12,629 bases of DNA, from assembly GCA_018691945.1 (NCBI GenBank), contig JABHJJ010000197.1, positions 1-12,629 on the forward strand, given 5' to 3'. Positions 1 to 7,024 of this stretch are shown here, one piece after another. The notes beneath the pieces are model-generated. The model was not told the origin of the DNA, did no database searches, and saw only the letters and a list, made by a program, of their open reading frames with translations. The translations under genes were made by a program, and so were the position numbers. Every line of letters begins with the position of its first letter. Position 1 is the first letter of the stretch. The DNA comes from Candidatus Nitrosopelagicus sp. (GTDB lineage Archaea; Thermoproteota; Nitrososphaeria; Nitrososphaerales; Nitrosopumilaceae).

Positions 1-392
1 AATGATGATAATTCATAGTCATTTGACATGTATAATGCATAGAAAGGACATGCATCAACACATAATCCACAAAAGACACACTTTCCATAGTCAATTTGTG
101 GCATGATTGATTTTTTGTTATGTCCCCAAGTATCTGGAACTTTGACCATTGCGATTGCTTCTGCGACACCTTCACATGCGATTGAACATAGATTACATCC
201 AGTGCAGTGATCATGAAATAACATGTGACGACCTTTTAGACCAGCAATAGCTACACCTGAAGCTGGGTCATATTGATATCCATCACCAACAAATTTCAAT
301 TTTTGTTCAGGATATCTCAGAGTGAAACGTTTTATTGCTAGATGTTTAATTCCAGAGTTTAATGCTTTGATAATTCCAGTTGCAGTTCCCAT
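1..392 (-). CDS. nuoI: NADH-quinone oxidoreductase subunit I, 3' part cut off by window edge
   Basis: This is the Fe-S subunit of complex I (TYKY homologue). It carries clusters N6a/N6b and passes electrons to NuoB, on the cytoplasmic side of the membrane. Translating back from the edge gives 130 codons. Two 4Fe-4S motifs are visible: Cys63, 66, 69, 73 (CTGCNLCSIAC) and Cys105, 108, 111, 115 (CVFCGLCVDACP). The first motif ends in CE rather than the usual CP. The N-terminus has the family's amphipathic start followed by RYPE at 26-29. The ATG at 392-390 shares one base with the nuoH stop (TAATG), and a strong GGAGG at 402-406 sits 9 bases upstream, so the start is secure and translation is coupled to nuoH. 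The C-terminus and the rest of the operon (nuoJ onward expected) lie beyond base 1. Confidence 0.95.
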   Translation of the reverse strand, partial: MGTATGIIKALNSGIKHLAIKRFTLRYPEQKLKFVGDGYQYDPASGVAIAGLKGRHMLFHDHCTGCNLCSIACEGVAEAIAMVKVPDTWGHNKKSIMPQIDYGKCVFCGLCVDACPFYALYMSNDYELSS

Positions 393-1768
393 TACAAAAT
401 TCCTCCAGGTCCTATAACTCCAGCATACACCAATCCGAGTGCAATAAAGATGTTAACGAAGGATAAACCAATTAGTTTGTACCAACCAATGTGTAACAAC
501 ATATCAATTCTGATTCTTGGGAATACACCTCTTGGCAAAAGTATGAAGAAGATTACTCCAACTGTTTTTAGTACAAACCAGATAACACCACTAATCAATA
601 ACTGCCCGCTCGTGTACATCAGTTCACCCTGCTGCTGCAGCACCCATTCATTTGGATCTTTATCAAATAATGGCAAACCAGGTGTAGCAACTGTCAAAAT
701 TGGATCACCAGCATAGTTTGGAATTGGTATACCCTCAGTGATTAATTCAGTCTCTAATGGAGGCCAGAATACTGGACCAGTCCATCCGCCTAAGAAAATT
801 ATTACAAATAATGCTGCAAATGCATAAAGTTTGAGATAGGAACCAAGTTGTACCAATCCATACATCATACCAGAAAACTCAGTTAACCATCCTGCAACAA
901 TTTCACTTTCTGCTTCTGGAAGATCAAATGGAATTCGTTCAAGTTCAGCTAGCATTGCAATAAAGAATACAATTGCACCAATTGGCATGAAGATGATCCA
1001 TGGGAAGCTGCTTTGTGATTCAACAATCTCACTAAGATTCAGAGTTCCAGTTAGAATTACAACTCCAAGAAGTGACAAAATAAGAGGAATTTCAAATGAT
1101 ACCATTTGGTGCAATGCTCTAATTCCACCAATGAATGGAAACTTGCTGTTAGCAGACCAAGCAGAAAGGATTGTAATGATTGGGAAGAATCCAATTACAG
1201 CAAATACTGCAAGGAGACCAACATCCAAGTCTGCTACAACCCAGCCTCCAGGTGCAACAGGGATTAATGCTACAAATGCCGCAGCAGCCCCAACAAACAA
1301 TACTGGTGCAGCCCAGAATAATGGTTTGTCAGCCTTTGCAGGAATAATAATTTCTTTTGATATTAGTTTCAGGCCATCTCCTGCTAATTGTAAAATACCC
1401 TCAATTTTTCCACAGTAAAATGGACCTACACGAAGTTGTAGTTTTGCCAACATTTTTCTTTCAACAAAGATTGTTCCAGCAGCTATCAATGCTGCAAATC
1501 CAAATCCAGGAAATGCTGCAATTCTAAATAAGTCAGAGTAAAGAAGTGTCTTGATTAATGGAATCTGCATTGTTGGGTTGAACAACCAAGTAAATGCTAA
1601 GTATGCAGTCAATATTTCGCCATCAATTATAGGTAATGGCAAGAAAAAGAGTGCAATTTGAATTGCCGGAATTCCCGCTAATGTGACAAGTGTTATTATC
1701 CAAAATAAATTATCAAAAATTCCTTTAAGGAAATATCCAAGTCGGAATTTTGGTGCAATAACTGACAT
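392..1768 (-). CDS. nuoH: NADH-quinone oxidoreductase subunit H, long archaeal form
   Basis: Membrane subunit of complex I that forms the quinone tunnel roof and the first proton path, next to NuoB/NuoD. Family signatures are clear: VERKMLAKLQLRVGP at 102-116, DGLKLISKE at 131-139, SANSKFPFIGGIRA at 205-218, the acidic loop from ERIPFDLPEAESE at 277-289 to TEFSGM, and PRIRID-GWYKL near 417-432. It has 458 residues against roughly 320-350 in bacteria. The excess lies in about 60 extra N-terminal residues, with at least one added hydrophobic span near 20-48, and in a hydrophilic insert around 333-385 after the FLGGW segment. The ATG follows the nuoD stop with no gap. GGAGG at 1780-1784, inside the end of nuoD, lies 11 bases upstream. 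The frame is intact, and the family assignment is certain although the extra segments are unusual. Confidence 0.97.
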   Translation of the reverse strand: MSVIAPKFRLGYFLKGIFDNLFWIITLVTLAGIPAIQIALFFLPLPIIDGEILTAYLAFTWLFNPTMQIPLIKTLLYSDLFRIAAFPGFGFAALIAAGTIFVERKMLAKLQLRVGPFYCGKIEGILQLAGDGLKLISKEIIIPAKADKPLFWAAPVLFVGAAAAFVALIPVAPGGWVVADLDVGLLAVFAVIGFFPIITILSAWSANSKFPFIGGIRALHQMVSFEIPLILSLLGVVILTGTLNLSEIVESQSSFPWIIFMPIGAIVFFIAMLAELERIPFDLPEAESEIVAGWLTEFSGMMYGLVQLGSYLKLYAFAALFVIIFLGGWTGPVFWPPLETELITEGIPIPNYAGDPILTVATPGLPLFDKDPNEWVLQQQGELMYTSGQLLISGVIWFVLKTVGVIFFILLPRGVFPRIRIDMLLHIGWYKLIGLSFVNIFIALGLVYAGVIGPGGIL

Positions 1769-2920
1769 TTATCGGTCAGCCTCCACTGGCCAGTAGTTTA
1801 AACTCCAGTAAACTGCCGGCATGTTTCCAAGTTTTTCGCCTTTAAGTAAATATGGTAATGCAATTAGATTTCTAAAAGAACCAACGCTTAATTTTAGACG
1901 ATATGGTTCTGGTTTACTTTTTGAGATTATATGACACCCTGCTGCACCTCTTCCACTTTCAACTCTACGATACACTTCCTCATCTTTGCCTTTTGGATTT
2001 GGTTTTAATTTTGTTCTAATTGAACCAGACTTTGGCATCTTCTCTAATGCTTGTCGTATAATATTACAACTCTCTATCATGTCAAGCCATGGAATTTTGG
2101 AACGTGCGTATGAATCACCTGCTTTTAGTACGTTTGTGTGTACATCAAGGTCATCATAAACATCATATGGTTCTTTGACTCTAACATCATAATCAACACC
2201 ACTTGCACGTAGAACAGAACCAGTTGTACCTAAACGAATTGCATCTTCTCTAGATAGTACGCCAGTATCCTCTGTTCGTGCTTTTAAGATTGGATTATCA
2301 TAGAAGACGTCAGCATATTCTTTGATACGTTTTTCAAAGTAGTTGACTTGTCGTAAACAGACATCTTCAAAGTTTGCAGGTACATCATTTCTGACGCCAC
2401 CTGGAATAAAATATGAATGAGTTACTCTAGCACCAGTTATTTTTTCCATTAAATCAATTAAAAGTTCCCTGTCACCTGCAGGCCACATGAACATTGTGGA
2501 GTGACCAAGAAATATTCCATATATTGCAAGCCAATACTGAATGTAAATACATCTGTTTAGCTCAGCTGTAATTACTCTAATGTATTTTGCACGTTCTGTA
2601 ACCTCGATACCTACTAAATCCTCAACACCTAAAACGTAAGGATATAAAATATTACAAGAATCGTGGATTACAGGTCTTTCTAAATGAGGAATATTTAAAA
2701 TATAATTTCTTGCTTCAGCCATCTTTTCTTCACCACGATGAACATAGCCAGGATCTGGATCAGCATCAACAATGTAATCACCATCAATTCTTACGATAAT
2801 TCTCATATGTCCAGAACCTGGGTGTTGTGGACCTACATTGAGAGTCATTATACGGTCGTCTACTTGGTCAACTTGTAGACCAGGAGGCATTTGTTTAGTT
2901 GGGATTAGTTTGTCAGTCAT
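1769..2920 (-). CDS. nuoD: NADH-quinone oxidoreductase subunit D (49-kDa subunit)
   Basis: Quinone-site subunit of the complex I peripheral arm, derived from the large subunit of NiFe hydrogenases but without the metal-binding cysteines. Motifs: LNVGPQHP at 27-34, GYVHRGEEKMAE at 58-69, RAKYIRVITAEL at 110-121, LRASGVDYDVR near 237-247, PYDVYDD at 251-257, RGAAGCH near 324-330, and the typical terminal ADR. The length of 383 fits the family. After PQHP the sequence reads GSGHMR instead of the bacterial/mitochondrial AHGVLR, one residue shorter. The segment corresponding to the canonical LDYVSMMCNE reads PVIHDSCNIL. Both quinone head-group residues (His and Tyr) therefore seem displaced or replaced. 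The ATG lies 1 base after the nuoC stop, with AGGAAG at 2926-2931 as SD. As I recall, Sulfolobus NuoD has a similar GSGHMR. Confidence 0.97.
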   Translation of the reverse strand: MTDKLIPTKQMPPGLQVDQVDDRIMTLNVGPQHPGSGHMRIIVRIDGDYIVDADPDPGYVHRGEEKMAEARNYILNIPHLERPVIHDSCNILYPYVLGVEDLVGIEVTERAKYIRVITAELNRCIYIQYWLAIYGIFLGHSTMFMWPAGDRELLIDLMEKITGARVTHSYFIPGGVRNDVPANFEDVCLRQVNYFEKRIKEYADVFYDNPILKARTEDTGVLSREDAIRLGTTGSVLRASGVDYDVRVKEPYDVYDDLDVHTNVLKAGDSYARSKIPWLDMIESCNIIRQALEKMPKSGSIRTKLKPNPKGKDEEVYRRVESGRGAAGCHIISKSKPEPYRLKLSVGSFRNLIALPYLLKGEKLGNMPAVYWSLNYWPVEADR

Positions 2921-2921
2921 T

Positions 2922-3479
2922 TTATCTTCCTTTATTTGTAAAGTCCTTTCTTAGTGGAGGTAAATCAGCCCAGTCTTCAGGCAGTAATAAACGTCGATTA
3001 TCAGGATGTCCTTCAAAGTAAACACCGAGCATTTCAAATATTTCACGTTCATGAAATTCAACACTGTAAAATATTTCTCTCAGACTAGATAATTTTGTAG
3101 AATCATTTCCTGGATTTGGATTTTCTTCACGTGGAACTCTAGTTGCAAGAGCTAAGACCTGCTTTGAATAAGCAGGATCTGTGTAAGAGCCCAAGTGGTA
3201 TATGACACCAATCTCTTTGTCTTCAGGAAAATCAACTCCAGTAACAGATTCTGCATGATCAAATGGAGTGTTATCTTTGATAAATTTAGCGACATCTACA
3301 ATTTTTTCTTTTTTCACATTTACTCTAGTTCTATTTTCTTTGATGTATTCTACTTCAACATCATCAGAAAAATGATTTGTGATTTGATCAATAAAAGATT
3401 TTTCAAAGGAAGGTGCAGAAGCTTCGACTTTTTCTGGGGGCGTAGCTTTTGGTGGCGGTGTTGTTTCAGCTGTACTCAT
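2922..3479 (-). CDS. nuoC: NADH-quinone oxidoreductase subunit C (30-kDa subunit)
   Basis: Peripheral-arm subunit of complex I that scaffolds NuoD and NuoB. The C-terminal signature is clear: EFHEREIFEMLGVYF at 141-155, GHPD at 157-160, RRLLLPEDW at 162-170 and PLRKDF at 175-180. The first 24 residues are a Pro/Thr/Glu/Ala-rich tail (TPPPKATPPEK), probably disordered and outside the conserved domain. The ATG at 3479-3477 is preceded by AGGT at 3488-3491, 8 bases upstream. That SD overlaps the nuoB stop codon (TAG at 3492-3490), so termination and re-initiation share bases. The length of 185 is usual for an unfused NuoC. Confidence 0.95.
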   Translation of the reverse strand: MSTAETTPPPKATPPEKVEASAPSFEKSFIDQITNHFSDDVEVEYIKENRTRVNVKKEKIVDVAKFIKDNTPFDHAESVTGVDFPEDKEIGVIYHLGSYTDPAYSKQVLALATRVPREENPNPGNDSTKLSSLREIFYSVEFHEREIFEMLGVYFEGHPDNRRLLLPEDWADLPPLRKDFTNKGR

Positions 3480-3489
3480 AATTTTTTAC

Positions 3490-4005
3490 CTATCTAGCCT
3501 TCATCCTTTTGATTTTTTCTTGCAACAACATGCATCCTTGAATCAAGGTCTCAGGTCTAGGAGGACAACCAGGAACATACACATCAACTGGAAGAATTCC
3601 ATCAATTCCAGGTAGCACATTGTATGAATCAAAATACAAACCACCAGTAATTGCACATGCCCCCATGGCAATCACATATTTTGGTTCTGGCATTTGATCA
3701 TAGACTAGTCTTAGTCTTGGTGCCATTTTTCGTGTAATTGTTCCTTGTACTACGACAAGATCACACTGTCGTAATGATCCAAAAGCTTCGATGATACCGA
3801 ATCTTTCTACGTCGTATCGAGGACTTGATGCTGCTCCAAATTCAACACTACAACATGCTGTTTCAATGTGTACAGGCCACAAAGACCACATTCTACCCCA
3901 GTTGATTGCCATTCCTAATGGTTGATCAACTGCTTTGTACAAAATGTCGCCAAGTTTTCCAACAAACACATTTGCGTTTTGTGGTGTTATGAGTTCTTTT
4001 AGCAA
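3490..4005 (-). CDS. nuoB: NADH-quinone oxidoreductase subunit B (PSST), N2 cluster subunit
   Basis: Carries the terminal 4Fe-4S cluster N2 that reduces quinone. The four ligands are visible: Cys51 and Cys52 (ETACCSVEF), Cys117 (AMGACAITGG) and Cys147 (VPGCPPRPE). RYDVERFG at 63-70 and GTITRKMAP at 88-96 are also typical. The length of 171 is normal. The only plausible start is TTG at 4005-4003. The frame is closed by TGA three codons further upstream, no ATG exists before the conserved region, and an SD of AAGGTGA at 4015-4021 lies 9 bases before the TTG. Gap to nuoA is 40 bases. Confidence 0.96.
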   Translation of the reverse strand: MLKELITPQNANVFVGKLGDILYKAVDQPLGMAINWGRMWSLWPVHIETACCSVEFGAASSPRYDVERFGIIEAFGSLRQCDLVVVQGTITRKMAPRLRLVYDQMPEPKYVIAMGACAITGGLYFDSYNVLPGIDGILPVDVYVPGCPPRPETLIQGCMLLQEKIKRMKAR

Positions 4006-4014
4006 CTTAGTCCC

Positions 4015-4021
4015 TCACCTT
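4015..4021 (-). promoter_or_regulatory. Shine-Dalgarno sequence deciding the nuoB TTG start
   Basis: On the minus strand this reads AAGGTGA. It matches the anti-SD end of archaeal 16S rRNA (complement AGGAGGTGATC) and ends 9 bases before the TTG at 4005. It lies in the 40-base nuoA-nuoB gap and supports initiation at a non-ATG codon. Confidence 0.75.
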
Positions 4022-4045
4022 GATAGTTGTAACTAGTATTTAGAA

Positions 4046-4426
4046 TTACCATATGTCTTTCCTCTTTGATAGGTTTAGCGCAAATGCCATTGCAGCAAAC
4101 ATAATTCCTAAAAAGGCAATAATTGGTAAAGTTGCAGTCCGTGGTAGATCTAAAAGTGAGCTACCCCAAGCATACAAGAAAATTGCCATAACATCAAAGA
4201 TGACAAACATCAAGACGTATGCATAATATTGCATCATGAAATGGGTACGGCCAGCACCAGATGGAACTTGACCACATTCCATTGGAAGTGTTTTAACAGG
4301 ATTTGGTTGTTTTTTGTTCTCTGGAGAGATCATTCTAGATATGATTAAAGCAGGAATCATGGCAGCACACGCAAAACCAAACATGAGTAATACATTACTG
4401 TATGATGCTACACTCTCGCCAACCAA
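4046..4426 (-). CDS. nuoA: NADH-quinone oxidoreductase subunit A
   Basis: Small membrane subunit of complex I beside NuoH and NuoB, with three hydrophobic spans at about 10-31, 65-88 and 97-118. The conserved loop before TM2 has PMECGQVPSGAGR at 48-60, with the usual ECG. TM2 contains FDVMAIFLYAW at 77-87, where bacteria and mitochondria have FDVE, so the membrane glutamate is a methionine. The length of 126 is typical. The start is TTG at 4426-4424. The frame opens 12 codons upstream after a TAG without any ATG, and the next in-frame ATG falls inside TM1. A TATA box at 4451-4458 centred 28 bases upstream predicts an almost leaderless mRNA beginning at this codon. First gene of the nuo operon. 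Confidence 0.93.
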   Translation of the reverse strand: MVGESVASYSNVLLMFGFACAAMIPALIISRMISPENKKQPNPVKTLPMECGQVPSGAGRTHFMMQYYAYVLMFVIFDVMAIFLYAWGSSLLDLPRTATLPIIAFLGIMFAAMAFALNLSKRKDIW

Positions 4427-4450
4427 GTTAAACCGACTCCCTTCGTTGAA

Positions 4451-4458
4451 AATATAAA
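4451..4458 (-). promoter_or_regulatory. Archaeal TATA box of the nuoA-I operon
   Basis: The minus strand reads GCTTTATATT here, close to the archaeal TATA consensus. Its centre is about 28 bases before the nuoA TTG, which puts transcription start within a few bases of the start codon. The position makes sense because nuoA is first in the operon and lies in the divergent gap 4427-4527. Confidence 0.7.
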
Positions 4459-4479
4459 GCTATAGAGAATTTTTTCGAT

Positions 4480-4515
4480 CTAAAATTGATTTTTTCCAAA
4501 GTCCTCTAAATTGAT
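4480..4515 (+). promoter_or_regulatory. Promoter region of the peroxiredoxin gene with an imperfect direct repeat
   Basis: Two near-identical AT-rich elements, CTAAAATTGAT at 4480-4490 and CTAAATTGAT at 4506-4515, lie about 26 bases apart upstream of the peroxiredoxin. Either could act as a weak TATA element. The first would give a short leader before the ATG at 4528. The second would give a nearly leaderless mRNA at the ATG at 4540. They could also be a repeated operator. No canonical TTTATA box is seen on this strand. Confidence 0.35.
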
Positions 4516-4527
4516 ATACGACAAAAA

Positions 4528-5010
4528 ATGAGCATCCCTATGGCAGTTAACGTTGGAGATCAAGCACCAAAATTTGAGTTAGTTGATGGAGATCTAAAAT
4601 TCAGATCATTAGATGAATTTAAAGGCAAAAAAGTTGTTATCTCATTTTTTGTTGCAGCAAGTTCCCCAGTATGTGAAGTTGAACTTTGTACATTTAGAGA
4701 TTCATTAAATGATATTTCAGAATTAGGTGCACAAGTAATTGCAATTAGTAATGATGGACCATTTGCAAATAAGGCATTTGCAGAAAAAAATAATTATAAT
4801 TTTCCAATACTAGGAGATTATACAAGTAAAACAATCAAAGATTACGATATTTTATTACAAGATTTATTGCATGTAAAAGATTACAATGCTGCAAAACGTT
4901 CAGTCTTCATTTTAGATGAAGAACACAAAGTAATTTGGAAATGGGTTTCTGAAGATCCATTAAAAGAACCAGATTATAGTGAAATTATGAATGTGCTAAA
5001 ATCAAACTAG
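4528..5010 (+). CDS. Peroxiredoxin, BCP/AhpE-like thiol peroxidase
   Basis: Cytosolic thiol peroxidase that should reduce H2O2 or alkyl hydroperoxides. The fold starts with VGDQAPKFELVD at 9-20. The active-site stretch is FFVAASSPVCEVELC at 40-54, with peroxidatic Cys49 and a second Cys54 five residues on, the spacing of BCP-type enzymes that form an intramolecular disulfide. The usual PxxxTxxC motif reads VxxxSxxC here, with Pro replaced by Val and Thr by Ser. A downstream KRSVFILDEE supplies the conserved Arg. The 160-residue length fits. Residue 5 is also Met (ATG at 4540), and family members usually begin just before VGD, so the true start may be 4540. It stands alone on the plus strand between two minus-strand operons, and its TAG abuts the accB stop. 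Confidence 0.92.
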   Translation: MSIPMAVNVGDQAPKFELVDGDLKFRSLDEFKGKKVVISFFVAASSPVCEVELCTFRDSLNDISELGAQVIAISNDGPFANKAFAEKNNYNFPILGDYTSKTIKDYDILLQDLLHVKDYNAAKRSVFILDEEHKVIWKWVSEDPLKEPDYSEIMNVLKSN

Positions 5011-5523
5011 TTATTCGATTTCAGCAATAATATCATTTTTGTTAACAGAGTTTCCTTCTTTAATTTTGATGGCTTTAACAAGACCGTCTTTATGCGATTT
5101 TACTGAGACCTGCATCTTCATTGATTCTAAAACACATACTACATCTCCTTTCTTTACTTCAGTACCTTCTTCCGCATTAATTGATACTACCTTTCCAGGA
5201 ATTTGACTACGTAAATTCAATTGTGCATTTCCAGTTTCAGCACCACCAGAATTTTGATAAACAATTTTATCTAAATGAGAATTCATATTTACTGTAAGTT
5301 CTGAACCATCAACAATAAATTTCATTTCAGATGTTTGATTGTCAAGGTATCTTACAGTATGAAATTGATTATCAAGAACAAATTCCATGACACCAGAGTT
5401 TATGTTTAAAATTTTTAAAATATGTTCAGAATCTTTAATTTTAACACGGTATTCATCTTGAGATATTTTTTCAAGTATCTCTCCATCAACTATTTCATCT
5501 GAATCTTGTACTTTGTATTTCAT
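5011..5523 (-). CDS. accB: Biotin carboxyl carrier protein of acetyl-/propionyl-CoA carboxylase
   Basis: Carries biotin between the biotin carboxylase and carboxyltransferase sites. The C-terminal biotinyl domain (about 95-170) has the lipoyl-like start IPGKVVSI and the biotinylation motif ESMKM. The target lysine is residue 136, 34 residues from the C-terminus, as is usual. Residues 1-95 are strand-rich and hydrophilic and may correspond to the BT bridging domain of propionyl-CoA carboxylase alpha chains, here on the same chain as BCCP but split from the carboxylase (inference). I chose the ATG at 5523-5521, two bases after the accC stop. A longer version from TTG at 5553 would overlap accC by 28 bases and adds only sequence with no family support. 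Last gene of pccB-accC-accB; its TAA touches the TAG of the convergent peroxiredoxin. Confidence 0.93.
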   Translation of the reverse strand: MKYKVQDSDEIVDGEILEKISQDEYRVKIKDSEHILKILNINSGVMEFVLDNQFHTVRYLDNQTSEMKFIVDGSELTVNMNSHLDKIVYQNSGGAETGNAQLNLRSQIPGKVVSINAEEGTEVKKGDVVCVLESMKMQVSVKSHKDGLVKAIKIKEGNSVNKNDIIAEIE

Positions 5524-5525
5524 CT

Positions 5526-7019
5526 TTATACGCCATCCATCTTGTTTTTCCAATTTTGATTGGCTGAGTTTTGTGATTGGATTTTACTCTTGTAGAATTC
5601 AGAGTGCATTAATGCAGAAGCTATAGCAGGAATTTGTTTATCTTTTCTATCTTGTACAAGGTCTTTTTCTAATCTTTCAATCATTTCAAATCTTTTTAAA
5701 AAGTCAGTTGATAATTGACCATTTTTATATTCTTCAGAATTTAGAATTGTTTTGTATAATGGAATTGATGTTTCAACACCTTGAATGTAAAAGTCATCTA
5801 ATGCATTAAGCATTCGTAATCTTGATTCATCAAATGTTTGTCCCCATGTAATCAATTTTGCCATTAGTGAATCATAAAATGGTGAAACGGTTGCTCCAGA
5901 ATATAGATATGTATCACATCTTACACCAGGTCCAGAAGGAATTGTTACGATAGGAACAGGTCCGGTAGATGGAGCAAAGTCTAAGAATGTGTCTTCAGCA
6001 TTAATTCTGCATTCAATTGCATAACCATTCATTTTAAGTTCAGATTGTTTGAATGGAATTGGTTCACCATTTGCAATATCCAATTGTAATTTTACAAGAT
6101 CTAAACCAGAAACAAATTCTGTAATTGGATGCTCTACTTGTAATCTAGCATTAATTTCAATGAAATAAAATTCACCATTATCAGCTCTTAGGAATTCAGC
6201 AGTTCCAAGATTAGTATAACCAACTGCATGTGCTGCATTTACAACTAATTCACCAACTCTTGCTCTAGTTTCTTCATCCATGATTGGAGAAGGAGTTTGT
6301 TCGATTAATTTTTGGTTTCGTCTTTGAATAGAACATTCTCTTTCAAATATATGAACAGCATTACCATGAGTGTCTCTAGCAAACTGATATTCAATATGTC
6401 GTGTTTTTTCTAGGAATTTTTCTACAAGAATTGCAGATTTTCCAACTGCTGCAATAGATTCTCCAGTTACTGATTCAAAGCCTTCACGTAATTCTTTATC
6501 ATTAGTTACAATTCTAATTCCACGACCACCACCACCGTAGACAGATTTTAACATTACAGGATAACCAATATCATTTGCAATTTTTTCTGCATCGTTTTCA
6601 TCTTTTACTAAACCAGGACTTCCTGGAACAGTTGGAACTTTGGCTTCAAGCATTGCTGCTTTACAACGCATCTTGTCACCACAAAGATCCATTGATTTAC
6701 CAGATGGTCCGATGAAGTTAATTTTGTTTTTTTCACATAGTTCTGCAAAGTCAGAGTTTTCAGACAAGAATCCATAACCTGGGTGGATCGCATCTGCACC
6801 AGATGATAAAATTACATCAAGAATTTTTTCTTGGTTTAGATAACTTTTTGCAGGTGCTGCCTCACCAATGTGAAATGCCTCGGTGGCATTTTTGACATGT
6901 AATGAATTTCTATCCTCGTCAGAATAAACAGCAACAGTTTTGATTCCAAGAGCTTTACATGTCTTCATGACACGTAAAGCAATTTCTCCTCTATTAGCAA
7001 CTAGTACTTTTTCAATCAT
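5526..7019 (-). CDS. accC: Biotin carboxylase subunit of acetyl-/propionyl-CoA carboxylase
   Basis: ATP-dependent carboxylation of biotin with bicarbonate. From the ATG at 7019 it has 497 residues. N-terminal domain: KVLVANRGEIALR at 4-16 and DAIHPGYGFLSEN at 76-88. ATP-grasp: the glycine-rich loop SVYGGGGRGIRI at 159-170, HIEYQFARD at 208-216, and ERECSIQRRNQKLIEQ at 226-241. Catalytic region: FIEINARLQVEHPITE at 286-301, with the Glu, Asn and Arg of the active site. A tail past about 450 is polar. A GTG at 7028-7026, overlapping the pccB stop as GTGA, is an in-frame alternative adding 3 residues. ATG at 7019 is preferred because MIEKVLVANRGE is the family's usual start and GTGAG lies 5 bases upstream. 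In these archaea the enzyme should serve CO2 fixation. Confidence 0.95.
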   Translation of the reverse strand: MIEKVLVANRGEIALRVMKTCKALGIKTVAVYSDEDRNSLHVKNATEAFHIGEAAPAKSYLNQEKILDVILSSGADAIHPGYGFLSENSDFAELCEKNKINFIGPSGKSMDLCGDKMRCKAAMLEAKVPTVPGSPGLVKDENDAEKIANDIGYPVMLKSVYGGGGRGIRIVTNDKELREGFESVTGESIAAVGKSAILVEKFLEKTRHIEYQFARDTHGNAVHIFERECSIQRRNQKLIEQTPSPIMDEETRARVGELVVNAAHAVGYTNLGTAEFLRADNGEFYFIEINARLQVEHPITEFVSGLDLVKLQLDIANGEPIPFKQSELKMNGYAIECRINAEDTFLDFAPSTGPVPIVTIPSGPGVRCDTYLYSGATVSPFYDSLMAKLITWGQTFDESRLRMLNALDDFYIQGVETSIPLYKTILNSEEYKNGQLSTDFLKRFEMIERLEKDLVQDRKDKQIPAIASALMHSEFYKSKIQSQNSANQNWKNKMDGV

Positions 7020-7024
7020 TTTAC

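Noticed and set aside
450..1418. Plus-strand open frames of 88 and 143 residues opposite nuoH
   Set aside because: They are shadows of an unmistakable nuoH frame, have no family motif and no plausible promoter or SD.
5521..5553. BCCP starting at TTG 5553
   Set aside because: The extra 10 residues are only the accC end read in another frame. The ATG at 5523 directly follows the accC stop.
6608..6799. 63-residue minus-strand open frame inside accC
   Set aside because: Out-of-phase shadow within the conserved biotin carboxylase coding sequence.
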